Shown: positions 39,932-49,915, numbered from the stretch's first letter. The stretch: DNA of 64,000 nucleotides from Haematospirillum sp. H1815 (GCF_012102705.1 NZ_JAAVTA010000002.1:124001-188000); one strand, 5' to 3'. The notes: generated by a model not told the origin, from the sequence alone. Made by a program: numbers and translations.

Positions 39932-40933
39932 TTACAGCCCGGCCAACAGACCTGCAGCCTGCTCGCACCACTGTCGGGGATCCTCCCCCGACAGGCGCAG
40001 GGTTGCCGGCAGTTGATGACGGAACCAGGTGACCTGCCGCTTGGCAAAGTTGCGGGTTGCCTGTTGGGCTGCATCAATTGCGGCTTCTTCCGACATTACC
40101 CCATGCAGCAAGGCCCGCAGTTCCGGCACACCCAGTGCCTTCAGGACCAAGGCATCGGCAGGCAGCCCCATGGCATCCAGGGCCTGCACCTCGTCGCACG
40201 CCCCCTGTTCCAGCATCTGCACAAAACGCAGGTCACAGCGCTGGTAGAGCCACGGACGTGCCGGATCCAGAATGATGGTCAGGACATCCGCATCAACAAC
40301 CGGCACCGGCGGTTCTTTCTGCCATGCGGTGATGGACCGTCCGGTTGCCTCCAGAACCTCCAGCGCCCGGATCTGTCTCTGGGTATCCCCCACCGACAGA
40401 CGGGCCGCTGTCACAGGATCCCGCTCTGTCAGCAGGGCATGAAAGGCAATATTCCCGATGTCGTCCATCAGCGCCCGGGCCTGCACCCGCACATCCCATG
40501 GAACATCCGGTATCGGCGACAACCCATGCACCAGGGCACGCAGGTACAAACCCGTTCCGCCGGTGACAACCGGCAGGATACCCTGCTCCCGGCATCGGGC
40601 AATATCCTGCGCCGCCATATCGGCCCAGCGCGCTGCCGAACACACTTCGTCCCCACCAAGCACACCATACAGGCTGTGGGGAACGCTTTGCTCCTCTTCC
40701 ACAGTCGGGCGGGCCGTAACCACGCGCAGTTCGCGGTACACCTGCATGGAATCCGCATTGATGACACAACCACCAAAGCGATGGGCCAGATCCAGGGCCA
40801 AGGCAGACTTGCCGCTGGCTGTTGGCCCGGCTACCACCACCACGGCCCTGTCACGCTGCACAGAGCCCAATGCATCAATTACCCTTGCCAACTGTCTTTC
40901 CTGCCCCGTAATACCTGTATCCGGATGATACAC
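39932..40933 (-). CDS. miaA: tRNA dimethylallyltransferase
   Basis: MiaA adds the dimethylallyl group to A37 of tRNAs that read UNN codons. The sequence has the P-loop GPTASGKSALALDLA, INADSMQVYRELRVVTARP, GGTGLYLRALVHG, QRQIRALEVLEATG and the C-terminal RNFAKRQVTWFRHQLP. Its N-terminus is unclear: the frame continues to 41026, past the serB start on the other strand, so a GTG at 40933 (333 residues) is chosen; other GTG/TTG codons closer to the P-loop are possible. miaA and serB are divergent; the order is common in alphaproteobacteria. Confidence 0.93.
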   Translation of the reverse strand: MYHPDTGITGQERQLARVIDALGSVQRDRAVVVVAGPTASGKSALALDLAHRFGGCVINADSMQVYRELRVVTARPTVEEEQSVPHSLYGVLGGDEVCSAARWADMAAQDIARCREQGILPVVTGGTGLYLRALVHGLSPIPDVPWDVRVQARALMDDIGNIAFHALLTERDPVTAARLSVGDTQRQIRALEVLEATGRSITAWQKEPPVPVVDADVLTIILDPARPWLYQRCDLRFVQMLEQGACDEVQALDAMGLPADALVLKALGVPELRALLHGVMSEEAAIDAAQQATRNFAKRQVTWFRHQLPATLRLSGEDPRQWCEQAAGLLAGL

Positions 40934-41003
40934 CGGGGCAAACCCCCGGCTTCCGCGCCTGCATTCTGACCGCCTGTTCTCTTCCTTGCAAGGGCTGCCA
41001 AAA

Positions 41004-41939
41004 ATGGATTGCGTACTGACACTCATCGCCCCCGAAGCCGGTCAGTTGAGCCCGGACATGGTAGACACCGCGCGCGCCGCCCTGCGCAGCCGCCATGCCG
41101 AAACCGGGCGCCCGGAATGGCTGGCAAAGGAAGAAGCGTGCGACATTCCCTTTGGCGCCATCGACCCCAGCCTGGCCGATGCCGCTGTTCGCCACGTCCT
41201 GCAGGGGTACCAGCTTGACTGCATCAGCCAGCGCACGGAACACCGCAGCAAGATGCTTCTGGTCGCCGACATGGACTCCACCATCATTACCGGGGAAACG
41301 CTGGATGATCTGGCCGCCTTTGCCGGTGTCCAAGACAGGATCACGGCTATCACGGCCAAAGCCATGCGGGGCGAACTGGACTTCGAGGCCGCACTGGAGG
41401 AACGCGTGACCATGCTGCGCGGCCTGCCGGTCAGCACGCTGGAACAGACATGGCAGGCCATCACCCTGACCCCGGGTGCCCGCACACTGGTACAAACCAT
41501 GCGGGCCCACGGGGCCTATTGCCTTCTGGCTTCGGGGGGATTTACGTTCTTCACAGAACGGGTTGCCCGGACCTGTGGCTTTGACGAACACCAGGGCAAT
41601 ACCCTAGATCTGGACGGGCAAGCCCTGGCCGGAACCGTCGCGTACCCGATCCTGAATCAGGGAACCAAGCTCCGCCTGCTGATGGAACGCGCCGGCGCAC
41701 GGCACATCCCCCTCAGCGCCACCGCAGCAATCGGGGATGGTGCCAACGACATTCCCATGCTGAAAGCCGCCGGCCTTGGCATTGCCTGGCGGGCAAAGCC
41801 CCTGGTCCACAGCAGCACAGCGTTCCGGCTGGATTACTGCGACCTGACCGGGCTGTTGTATGCCCAAGGGTATCGCAAAGACCAAATACAGGAAAACAGC
41901 AACCCCGGTTGCGAAGCGACCCTCACTGATATAGCGTGA
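41004..41939 (+). CDS. serB: Phosphoserine phosphatase
   Basis: SerB dephosphorylates L-phosphoserine, last step of serine synthesis. The 311-residue protein has an N-terminal ACT-like region (residues 1-80) and a HAD domain with the nucleophile Asp89 in VADMDSTII, motif II SGGFTFF, the Lys motif, and motif III GDGANDIPMLKAAGLGIA. AAGGG lies 8 bp before the ATG at 41004. It is divergent from miaA and close upstream of the response-regulator gene. Confidence 0.95.
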   Translation: MDCVLTLIAPEAGQLSPDMVDTARAALRSRHAETGRPEWLAKEEACDIPFGAIDPSLADAAVRHVLQGYQLDCISQRTEHRSKMLLVADMDSTIITGETLDDLAAFAGVQDRITAITAKAMRGELDFEAALEERVTMLRGLPVSTLEQTWQAITLTPGARTLVQTMRAHGAYCLLASGGFTFFTERVARTCGFDEHQGNTLDLDGQALAGTVAYPILNQGTKLRLLMERAGARHIPLSATAAIGDGANDIPMLKAAGLGIAWRAKPLVHSSTAFRLDYCDLTGLLYAQGYRKDQIQENSNPGCEATLTDIA

Positions 41940-41981
41940 CAGGTGGGATTGAACAGGGAACCGGGGGGCGACCGCATATCC

Positions 41982-43442
41982 ATGAAAGCCGGGATACTCA
42001 TCGTTGAAGATGATCCCCTGATGGCGGAACGCTATGCCGGTGATCTTGCGGCATGGGAAACACGTGTGGCTGCAACTGGCAGGCTGGCCATGGATATCCT
42101 GTCACAATCACCGCCGGATGCCGTGGTTCTGGATGTCAATCTTCCGGATATGAACGGGCTTGAAATCCTGCGCCATATCCGCAGCAACGGCATGCCATGC
42201 GGCGTCGTGGTTGTAACGTCACAGGCCTCGGTTCGTCTGGCTGTCGAGGCTCTCCAGGCTGGTGCCGATGACTTCCTTGTCAAACCCTTCCCACCTGAAC
42301 GCCTGCAGGTCACGGTCGGCAATGTCATTGCCAAACAAAAGCTCAGCACAAAGGTCGAGCAGCTGACCGAACAGCTCCAGCCTGAACCACCGGGGCAATG
42401 GGGTGGATTTATCGGGTCATCGGCCGCCATCCGGGGCGTATACCGGATGATCGAAGCCGCAGCCCCGTCACGCGCCACCGTCTTTATCACCGGCGAAAGC
42501 GGCACCGGCAAGGAACTCTGCGCAGAAGCCATTCACAGGGCCAGCCCACGCCGCAACGGGCCGTTTGTGGCTGTCAACTGCGCCGCCATCCCCCGGGACC
42601 TGATGGAAAGCGAGCTGTTCGGCCACCTGAAAGGATCCTTTACCGGGGCCATCGCCACCCGGGACGGTGCCGCAAGCCAGGCTGACGGCGGCACACTGTT
42701 CCTGGACGAAATCGGGGAAATGGACATCAACCTTCAGGGAAAGCTGTTGCGCTTTCTCCAGACAGGAATGGTCCAGAAGGTCGGGGCCGACAAGGCGCAA
42801 AAAGTTGACATTCGTGTTATCTGTGCCACCAACCGCGACCCCCTGAAAGAAGTGGAGGAAGGACGGTTCCGCGAGGACCTGTACTATCGGCTGCACGTGA
42901 TTCCGATCCACTTGCCTCCCCTGCGGGAACGGGACGGCGATGCACTGGAAATTGCCCAGGCCCTGCTGCTGCGCCTGGCGGCCGAAGAAAACAAACCCTT
43001 CCGCCGCATTGCCCGCCCGGCCGCTCTGGCGATTGCCGGACATGACTGGCCCGGGAACGTGCGACAGCTGGAAAACGTTTTGCGCAGCGCCATTGTCCTG
43101 CATACGGGGGAAGACCTGACCCTGGACATGCTCCCCGAGCAGCTACAGGCTGAAGCAAAGGCAAACCCCGGACCAGCCGCCCTGGCCATTCTGGGCAATA
43201 CGGTTGCCGCCACATCCAATGCCCTGAAAGCAGCAATCCTGCATAATCACGATGCGGGCCAGCCTGATACAGGCAATGGCCCGGGTCATCTGAAGCCCTT
43301 GTGGCTGATCGAGAAAGAAGCAATTGAATCCGCAATCAATGTGTGCGGGGGCAACATCCCACGCGCCGCAGCGCTGCTGGAAATCAGCCCGTCCACCATT
43401 TATCGCAAAAAGATCAGCTGGGCCGAGAAACAACCGAATTAA
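41982..43442 (+). CDS. Sigma-54-dependent response regulator (NtrC/LuxO-like)
   Basis: A 486-residue regulator with a receiver domain (phospho-acceptor Asp51 in VVLDVNLPD; Lys in DDFLVKPF), an AAA+ domain (Walker A GESGTGKE, sigma-54 contact loop GSFTGA instead of the common GAFTGA, Walker B GGTLFLDEIGEM) and a C-terminal Fis-type helix-turn-helix (IPRAAALLEISPSTIYRK). The stretch LLRFLQTGMVQKVGADK and the following ATNRDPLKEVEEGRF resemble LuxO-type regulators. The ATG at 41982 starts right at the receiver; a GTG at 41943 adds 13 residues and sits 3 bp after serB. It would activate sigma-54 promoters after phosphorylation. A histidine kinase gene converges on it. Confidence 0.9.
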   Translation: MKAGILIVEDDPLMAERYAGDLAAWETRVAATGRLAMDILSQSPPDAVVLDVNLPDMNGLEILRHIRSNGMPCGVVVVTSQASVRLAVEALQAGADDFLVKPFPPERLQVTVGNVIAKQKLSTKVEQLTEQLQPEPPGQWGGFIGSSAAIRGVYRMIEAAAPSRATVFITGESGTGKELCAEAIHRASPRRNGPFVAVNCAAIPRDLMESELFGHLKGSFTGAIATRDGAASQADGGTLFLDEIGEMDINLQGKLLRFLQTGMVQKVGADKAQKVDIRVICATNRDPLKEVEEGRFREDLYYRLHVIPIHLPPLRERDGDALEIAQALLLRLAAEENKPFRRIARPAALAIAGHDWPGNVRQLENVLRSAIVLHTGEDLTLDMLPEQLQAEAKANPGPAALAILGNTVAATSNALKAAILHNHDAGQPDTGNGPGHLKPLWLIEKEAIESAINVCGGNIPRAAALLEISPSTIYRKKISWAEKQPN

Positions 43443-43468
43443 GGGGATAAATACCCTGGGCCTACCCC

Positions 43469-45664
43469 TTACAACACCTTCTGCGGCTCAGGGGCAGAAA
43501 CAGGATCGTGCAGCGGAAGGGTAAAATGGACGGTACTGTCCTGCCCATCTGGATCCAGACCACCTGAGGGATCAATCCACAAGCGGCCGCCATAGTTTTC
43601 AACGATACGTCGGCACAGCGACAGCCCGATACCACCGGCTGTCGCCACAGGGCGGGTGTCATCGCCATGCGGAGCCACATCATGATGCGTACTGATCGGC
43701 GCAGCATGCCCGTTGTAGGCAACAATACACTCACAGAAAGCCCCGGCCGGCACAACACGGATCACGATTTTCAGCGCATGCTGCGGATCCCGGCTGTCGA
43801 GAATATGAAACAACATATTACGGAACAACCCGGCCACAGGCTCGGGATGTGCAGCAACCGACGGCAAGCGGCCATCAACGGACAGCACGGCACCATACTC
43901 CTCAAGAACAGGACCAAGCCCCCTGGAAACCCGGGCAACCACATCCCATAGAGGGACAGGCTCGCACGCGCCGCCGCAGCCGATCCGGGAATAGTCGAGA
44001 AGCTCTGCAATCATGCGCTCCATACGCCGCCCACCCTCAACAACACGCCCCATGTCTCTGCGGAATGACTCATCAAGCAGATCACCGGCCCTGTGGCCAA
44101 TCTGCTGCAGGCCATTGACCATCGCACGCAAAGGATCCTGCAAGTCATGGGCAATGCTGTGGGCAAACTGTTCCAGTTCGCGGTTTGAACGTTCCAGATC
44201 ATCGATCAACAAACGCAAGCGATTCTCATAATGCTTGCGATCCGTAATGTCTGCCAAGCCAACCAAGGCAATGGCACGACCATCCAGCATACCGGTACGG
44301 GCGGATACCAAGGCCCAGAACGGTGGCGCGGCAACACGGCGGAACTGCATGTCCAGACGCTCCACCACGTCATTGTTGCGTAAACGGGACAACACATCCG
44401 AGACCGCTTCGTGACTGATCCACAAATCCTCGGCCATCACACCGGATAATCCATCGCACCGTACTCCGAAGAGATCAGCAGCAGCCGCATTGACACGGGA
44501 GACAAGACCAGAAGTCAGGTCAACCAGCATGAAAGGGGCGGGCGAAATATCCAGAAGATATTCCAGCTGCTGTCGGCCACGCAGGGCATTCTGCTCGCTG
44601 TCCTTCAAATTCCCCAGGGCACAGGACAAACGCTGAACCGCCTCGCCAATCACCTGGAATTCTTTCAGCAATGCCGGTTCCTGCGTGGGAAGAGGATCGC
44701 CGCTGTAAATCACATCCAGGGCTTCACGGGCGCGAACAGCCGGACGCACGACATGCCGTAGCAACAAAAGCCCGCCCACAAGGATCAGAACCAAGGCTCC
44801 ACACACCAGGACAGAGCCCATGATGATGCCCTGCCATCCAGCCTCGACAATCGCCGCGGCACTGTTCCGGACCGTGTTTGCAGCCGTCCTGGACAGATTT
44901 GCCGTCATATGCTCCAGCGACATACGGGTCTGGCTGGCCTCCTTGTCAGCCTGAACCAGGACCGCCAGCTGTTCGCGGCGCAGATCAACCACCGACAGGA
45001 TGTCCTGCAGCAAAGCGTCGGCAATTTCAGGACATTCCAGACATGGAGAAGACTCTTTGTAGAGAGCAAGCAGACGGTTGCGGGCGGCAGAAATATGAAC
45101 CTGAAGAGCTTGCAGCCGGTCAATGTCCTGCTCGGCCTCCACACGGGCCAACAACGACTGCAGTTCCAGCATGATCTGTGACCAGAGGGCATTGACAGGG
45201 CGGACAGGAATGATGACTTCATCCAGCCGCACCTGAATACCAGCCCGTTGCGCCGCCAATGTATCAGCCAGGTCACGCAGATAGGCACTGCGCCGAATAG
45301 CAGACAGCGCTGCATCCAGACAGGACATGCTGTCCATACCGGCAAGGGGAGCAAAGCGGACAGCCGTTCTTTCTGCCGTCAGCAAAGCCTTGTCGCGGCG
45401 GACAGGATCATTGGTTCCCAGAACCACTTCAGCCGTTCTGGCCAGTTCCGCAGCCAGGACAGCCAGTGTCTGTTGCCCCAGAACTTCCGGAATAATACGC
45501 CCTTCTGTTTCTTCGGCCAGGGATATGGTACGGCTGAAGGCCAGAAGAATGGCCAGCGACGCACCGGCAACCGTCACCAGCATCACAATACTGGCAACCA
45601 TAACAACGGAACGAAGGCTCATCCCCTTCAGGGGAAAGGCAGGCGAAGCCGAAGACGGGAACAT
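43469..45664 (-). CDS. Membrane sensor histidine kinase with PAS domain
   Basis: A 731-residue kinase: membrane span near residues 17-44, a long helical periplasmic domain (about 45-280) with a CLECPEI motif, a second span (about 285-310) with HAMP-like linker, a PAS domain (about 360-475), the HisKA helix with phospho-acceptor His506 in SIAHDLQDPLRAM, and a HATPase_c domain with GGIGLSLCRRIVENYGG. It resembles sensory kinases of the bacteriophytochrome/HisKA type rather than NtrB. The gene converges with the sigma-54 regulator (26 bp between stops). Partnership with that regulator is plausible but not shown. Signal unknown. Confidence 0.87.
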   Translation of the reverse strand: MFPSSASPAFPLKGMSLRSVVMVASIVMLVTVAGASLAILLAFSRTISLAEETEGRIIPEVLGQQTLAVLAAELARTAEVVLGTNDPVRRDKALLTAERTAVRFAPLAGMDSMSCLDAALSAIRRSAYLRDLADTLAAQRAGIQVRLDEVIIPVRPVNALWSQIMLELQSLLARVEAEQDIDRLQALQVHISAARNRLLALYKESSPCLECPEIADALLQDILSVVDLRREQLAVLVQADKEASQTRMSLEHMTANLSRTAANTVRNSAAAIVEAGWQGIIMGSVLVCGALVLILVGGLLLLRHVVRPAVRAREALDVIYSGDPLPTQEPALLKEFQVIGEAVQRLSCALGNLKDSEQNALRGRQQLEYLLDISPAPFMLVDLTSGLVSRVNAAAADLFGVRCDGLSGVMAEDLWISHEAVSDVLSRLRNNDVVERLDMQFRRVAAPPFWALVSARTGMLDGRAIALVGLADITDRKHYENRLRLLIDDLERSNRELEQFAHSIAHDLQDPLRAMVNGLQQIGHRAGDLLDESFRRDMGRVVEGGRRMERMIAELLDYSRIGCGGACEPVPLWDVVARVSRGLGPVLEEYGAVLSVDGRLPSVAAHPEPVAGLFRNMLFHILDSRDPQHALKIVIRVVPAGAFCECIVAYNGHAAPISTHHDVAPHGDDTRPVATAGGIGLSLCRRIVENYGGRLWIDPSGGLDPDGQDSTVHFTLPLHDPVSAPEPQKVL

Positions 45665-45897
45665 GTCACACCCTGCTTACGGGGTACAGCCAAACTCCGG
45701 GCACCCTGTCAACAAACAGGCCCGGAACTGACTTGAATTGTTGCACTTTATCAGCTTCTTGCTCATCCTTCCACAGTCCATACCGCAACAGCCACATGGA
45801 GTTTGCAGGCGCTGCCGGGTCTCCGGACCCATCATTGACACAAGCCCCGGCATGCAACACCAACGGCCATAATGATCGCGTCAGGAACAGGTGCACA

Positions 45898-47532
45898 ATG
45901 ACACAACAGCCCGAAAACCTGCGAAACACGATAGGGAAAAAGGGAGTCATCCTTGCTGTGATGGTTGTGGTCATGGCAAGCCACGGCGCGGCGTACGCAC
46001 GCAACCTGTCGGGAAAAACCCTGCGCATTGCCCTGGCTTCAGAAATCATATCGGCAGACCCGCACCGCCATGTCTACACGCCTGATATCCTGCTGCTCTC
46101 ACATATCTACGATACCCTGGTCGCACAAGATCAAGATGAACGCCTTGCTCCGTCCCTGGCCGTAAAGTGGGCACAGCCAACACCGAATACATGGGATTTC
46201 ACCCTCAAGAAAGACGCCAGGTTTCACGATGGGTCACCCTTGCGGGCGCATGACGTGGCATCATCTATCCAACGGGCCCGGTCGGTGCGCGACAGCCCGG
46301 TATCCTTCGGCGATTACCTGTCTGCCATTGTACGGACAGAAATCCTGTCCCCCCATGTCCTGCGCATTCATACAACAGATCCCATTCCCGACCTTCCATA
46401 CCGGCTGAGCATTCTGAAGATCATACCAACCAAGGCTGTTCTGGCCAGCCGGGCCGACTTTGACCAACTGCTGCAGAAAACAGGAAGCGGACCCTACCAA
46501 CTTCAGCAATTCGATCGCCAGAAACAGGAAATCATCCTGCGGGCTTCCAGCAACTACCATGGACCGCCACCACGGTGGGATACCGTTGTCCTGCGCGTCA
46601 TACCCGATGATGCCCTTCGGGTTACCGCCCTGATTGCCGGGCATGTTGATATTATCGAACAACTTCCTCCTGCTGATGCAAGCCGTTTGGTCCGTAATCC
46701 AGCCTATACGGTTACCAGCCTGAAACCCGACCAACTCCTGTTTCTGGCCCCTGATACCCGCAAGCGCCACAGCCCGTTTGTCCTGGAAACGGGAAAGCGT
46801 CAAACCAACAAGAACCCGATGCATGACCCACGGGTTCGACGGGCCATTTCGCTGGCAATTGACCGGCAGGCTTTGACAGAAGACAGTCTGTGCGGCTTTG
46901 CAGAGCCAACCGACAGCCCCCTGCTCTCTTCCATACGTCCGACACACCTTCGCCCAGAGCCGGAACGGGCAAGAAAGCTCCTGCGCGACGCGGGTTGGGA
47001 AGGCGGCTTCACGGTTACCCTGCATATACCGGAAGACCGCTATGCATCCGCGCTTGAAATTGCCAATACGGTGGCCCTGCAACTCAGCCGGATCGGAGTA
47101 ACGGTTGTCATAGAACCCGTTGATCCGGAACTATTCTACCGGGCCGCCGGAAATGGGGAGTATTCGTTGATGCTGCTGGGAATAGCCCTGGATATCCGGA
47201 CTCCCATGCATCCTCTCTCGTCGCTTCTGGGCAGCACACAAAAGATGAACCGCACAGGGTGGCAAAATGCACGCATGGACAGACTTCTGGCAGCGGCTGC
47301 AGAAATGGAGAATGCCGGAGAAAGGGGCGCGCGAGAAAGGGGCGCGCGACTGGCAGAAATACAGGCCATCCTTGATGCAGAGGCACCTATCATGCCCCTG
47401 TATCGACAGGTTCCGCTTTATGCCATGCGCGCGCACCTGAGCATGAACAACACCGAACCAAGAGGCAACCTGGCCGACACGATCACACCGTTACCCTCTC
47501 CATCCCGCACGGTCAGTGACGCGGGGCATTGA
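45898..47532 (+). CDS. Oligopeptide/nickel-type ABC transporter substrate-binding protein
   Basis: A 544-residue periplasmic binding protein of the SBP_bac_5 family. A signal peptide (about residues 1-37, ending AYA-RN) is followed by LRIALASEIISADPH, YDTLVAQDQDERLAPSLAVKW, FTLKKDARFHDGSPL and DPRVRRAISLAIDRQAL, all typical. No permease or ATPase genes lie next to it, so it must pair with a transporter elsewhere. A 15-bp perfect direct duplication near 47323-47352 gives the peptide ERGARERGAR. Start at 45898 is chosen because it gives a proper signal peptide; the frame is open to 45733. It overlaps the 3' end of the next, opposite gene by 20 bp. Confidence 0.85.
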   Translation: MTQQPENLRNTIGKKGVILAVMVVVMASHGAAYARNLSGKTLRIALASEIISADPHRHVYTPDILLLSHIYDTLVAQDQDERLAPSLAVKWAQPTPNTWDFTLKKDARFHDGSPLRAHDVASSIQRARSVRDSPVSFGDYLSAIVRTEILSPHVLRIHTTDPIPDLPYRLSILKIIPTKAVLASRADFDQLLQKTGSGPYQLQQFDRQKQEIILRASSNYHGPPPRWDTVVLRVIPDDALRVTALIAGHVDIIEQLPPADASRLVRNPAYTVTSLKPDQLLFLAPDTRKRHSPFVLETGKRQTNKNPMHDPRVRRAISLAIDRQALTEDSLCGFAEPTDSPLLSSIRPTHLRPEPERARKLLRDAGWEGGFTVTLHIPEDRYASALEIANTVALQLSRIGVTVVIEPVDPELFYRAAGNGEYSLMLLGIALDIRTPMHPLSSLLGSTQKMNRTGWQNARMDRLLAAAAEMENAGERGARERGARLAEIQAILDAEAPIMPLYRQVPLYAMRAHLSMNNTEPRGNLADTITPLPSPSRTVSDAGH

Positions 47533-48109
47533 TCTGCGACAGGATCATCCGGCGCACCTCGGATACAGACCCCAGAACATCTTGGGCCCGCACCATGAGA
47601 TCCGCCAACTTCGGCGTTGTCGTTTTGCCGGGAGACCCGACACCGCGTGCCACCTCGGCATACAGCTCGTCCAGCTGGCCACCCGGATCCTTGATCTGCG
47701 AGGCGTCCTCGTCCAGGGCCTTGTACAGCAGAACCACCGACATGGCCGCCGTCGCCCGACTGGTCAGGGTAGACAGGTCACGGGTCAGCCCGATACGGGC
47801 TTCCGGCGGCAAGGAAGCGCTTTCTTTTTTCTGCTGGTCCGAATCGGTGATCCAAGACCGGGTATCTTCCAGAAGCCCCAGAAGGTCATGGAAGACTCCG
47901 TCAACAAAGGCGGATTCATTCTGTCGTTCTGCGCTCAAGGTCTCTCTCCGGGAAACAAGCCCCAGGCACAAGGCCGGAATGCAGGGATCATCACACAGAG
48001 GCAGGGCGCCGACAATCATCCCGGCACAGACCAGAATACCGGCGCAGCACCAAAGCAGACCACCATCATGCCGAAGAACCAGATAAAACAACAGGCTGGA
48101 AGCCACCAT
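47513..48109 (-). CDS. Hypothetical membrane protein
   Basis: About 198 residues: two hydrophobic segments at the N-terminus (residues 1-16 and 20-55, with several Cys) and a cytoplasmic-looking helical region of about 140 residues (FVDGVFHDLLGLLEDTRSWI, then STLTSRATAAMSVVLLYKAL). ATG at 48109 is used; a GTG at 48118 is the alternative; neither has a strong ribosome binding site. It lies 84 bp after the dnaJ-like gene on the same strand and its 3' end overlaps the binding-protein gene. No family recognised. Confidence 0.6.
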   Translation of the reverse strand: MVASSLLFYLVLRHDGGLLWCCAGILVCAGMIVGALPLCDDPCIPALCLGLVSRRETLSAERQNESAFVDGVFHDLLGLLEDTRSWITDSDQQKKESASLPPEARIGLTRDLSTLTSRATAAMSVVLLYKALDEDASQIKDPGGQLDELYAEVARGVGSPGKTTTPKLADLMVRAQDVLGSVSEVRRMILSQINAPRH

Positions 48110-48193
48110 CCACGACACAGACCAACATCACCCTGGAAGGCAGGCCTGAAAACGTCGTTTCTGCACAGACACCAGGCCGTACAGGATCCGATT

Positions 48194-49078
48194 CTATAGC
48201 CCCTGCGCAGCGCCGGCATTCTGCAGAAAGTCCTTCAGCACCGGATCCGATGGATCTTCCAGCACAATCATCAACCGGCAAATCTGGTCACCACGTCCGC
48301 TTCCGGAACCGGAACGGACAATCCCCTTCCCCTTCAGACGCAACTGGGTTCCTGTGTTGGAGCCGGGCGGAATCACAAGCTGCACAAGCCCATCAACCGT
48401 CGGCACCGTCACGCGCGCACCCAAAACAGCTTGGGACAGAGATACCGGAATATCGGCCAGCACGTTCAGACCATCTCGACGGAACAGAGGATGATCCTGC
48501 ACGGTCACCTCCACCAGGGCATCGCCGGGCTGACCATCGCCGGTTCCCGGCAGTCCCATGTCTTTCAGACGCAAAACAGCGCCTGTCTCGCAGCCTGCAG
48601 GAACCTTCACATCCAGCGCCCTGCCCGAAGCCAGGGTGATACGCTTGACCCCGCCAAGAGCCGCTTCCTCGAACGTTACAGACAGCGTATAGCGCACATC
48701 GGATCCGGGCCGCGATGCGCCACGGTGCTGATACCCGGTCCGGCGCAACAGATCGGCAAACAGGTCATCGTCAGAGGCTCCATCGTCCCCATGCCCGTAT
48801 CCCCATGGCGACCGTCCGGCTGTCCCCCTGGCATGGCGGAAAGAAGAGACCCGCTCGCTGCCATCGGCATTGATCTCGCCCCGGTCAAAACGGGCACGGC
48901 GCCGTGGATCCGATAACAGGTCATAGGCCGCCGTAACATCGCGGAAACGTTCCCCGGCCCCGTCATCGCAAGGGTTGCAGTCGGGGTGCACCGTGCGGGC
49001 CAAGGCACGGTATGCCTTCTTGATCTCGGCACTTGTTGCCGTTCGGGGTACCCCCAAAACAACATAGGGATTCTGCAT
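48194..49078 (-). CDS. DnaJ-class co-chaperone (CbpA-like)
   Basis: A 294-residue J-protein. The N-terminal J domain (MQNPYVVLGVPRTATSAEIK, HPD at about residue 34 in VHPDCNP) would stimulate DnaK. There is a short Gly/Asp linker (about 70-125), no Cys-rich zinc finger, and two C-terminal peptide-binding beta domains (DVRYTLSVTFEEAALGG; VPAGCETGAVLRLKDMGLPG; VPTVDGLVQLVIPPGSNTG). This matches the CbpA/DjlA-like type B layout. GGAG lies upstream of the ATG at 49078. It diverges from pdxH with 210 bp between, where a TATAAA on the minus strand may be part of its promoter. Confidence 0.88.
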   Translation of the reverse strand: MQNPYVVLGVPRTATSAEIKKAYRALARTVHPDCNPCDDGAGERFRDVTAAYDLLSDPRRRARFDRGEINADGSERVSSFRHARGTAGRSPWGYGHGDDGASDDDLFADLLRRTGYQHRGASRPGSDVRYTLSVTFEEAALGGVKRITLASGRALDVKVPAGCETGAVLRLKDMGLPGTGDGQPGDALVEVTVQDHPLFRRDGLNVLADIPVSLSQAVLGARVTVPTVDGLVQLVIPPGSNTGTQLRLKGKGIVRSGSGSGRGDQICRLMIVLEDPSDPVLKDFLQNAGAAQGL

Positions 49079-49288
49079 GCACCATAACTCCGTAAAACCG
49101 GAAAGCGGCAGGCCCGGATTCCGGAAGCCGTCACAGCCTGCCCATACACGCCCACCCTTTATAGTGGGAGCAGGCTGACAGAACCGCAAGCCCTGCACAA
49201 GAACCCGGACAATACAAACCCATCCATTGCATACATCCTGTTTTTCTGGGAACCAGACACAACAGGCGTTATTGTGGGGACCCGCAGC

Positions 49289-49915
49289 ATGCCCAGCAGG
49301 ATTGCCCCCACCATGAGCAGCATCTCCCTTGACGAGAACGCCGACCCCATCGTCCAGTTCGGCCAGTGGCTGAAAGCCGCGGAAGCATCCGAACCCAACG
49401 ACCCGAATGCCATGAACTTGGCCACGTGCAATGCACAGGGCTACCCGTCCTCACGTATGGTCCTGCTCAAGTCTTTCGACCACCAGGGTTTTGTGTTCTA
49501 CACCAACCGGGAAAGCCACAAGGGTACAGACCTGCAGGAAAACCCCCGCGCGGCCCTGTGCCTGCACTGGAAATCCCTGCGGGTGCAAATCCGTGTGGAA
49601 GGGCGCGTGGAAACCGTCAGCGAGGCCGAGGCCGATGCCTATTTCGCCTCCCGCCCGCGGGATTCGCGGATCGGGGCTTGGGCTTCTTCACAGTCCCGCC
49701 CGCTTGGCAGCCGTTTCGAGCTGGAAAAACGCATCGCGACATATGGCCTCAAATTCGGCTTCGGAGACATACCCCGCCCCCCCTACTGGTCAGGATTCCG
49801 GGTTGTGCCGGCGCAGATTGAATTCTGGCGCGACCGCCCGTTCCGCCTGCACGACCGCATCGTGTACACAGCCGAAAGCGACGGAACATGGACAACCAAA
49901 CGCCTGTATCCATAA
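49289..49915 (+). CDS. pdxH: Pyridoxamine 5'-phosphate oxidase
   Basis: PdxH oxidises PNP/PMP to pyridoxal 5'-phosphate with FMN. The 208-residue sequence has [37 protein letters not shown], the FMN/PLP segment [19 protein letters not shown] and the C-terminal [12 protein letters not shown] ... RLHDRIVY ... RLYP signature. ATG at 49289 with GGGGA upstream is chosen; GTG 49274 and ATG 49313 are alternatives. PLP made here serves Alr and others in the window. Confidence 0.95.
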   Translation: MPSRIAPTMSSISLDENADPIVQFGQWLKAAEASEPNDPNAMNLATCNAQGYPSSRMVLLKSFDHQGFVFYTNRESHKGTDLQENPRAALCLHWKSLRVQIRVEGRVETVSEAEADAYFASRPRDSRIGAWASSQSRPLGSRFELEKRIATYGLKFGFGDIPRPPYWSGFRVVPAQIEFWRDRPFRLHDRIVYTAESDGTWTTKRLYP

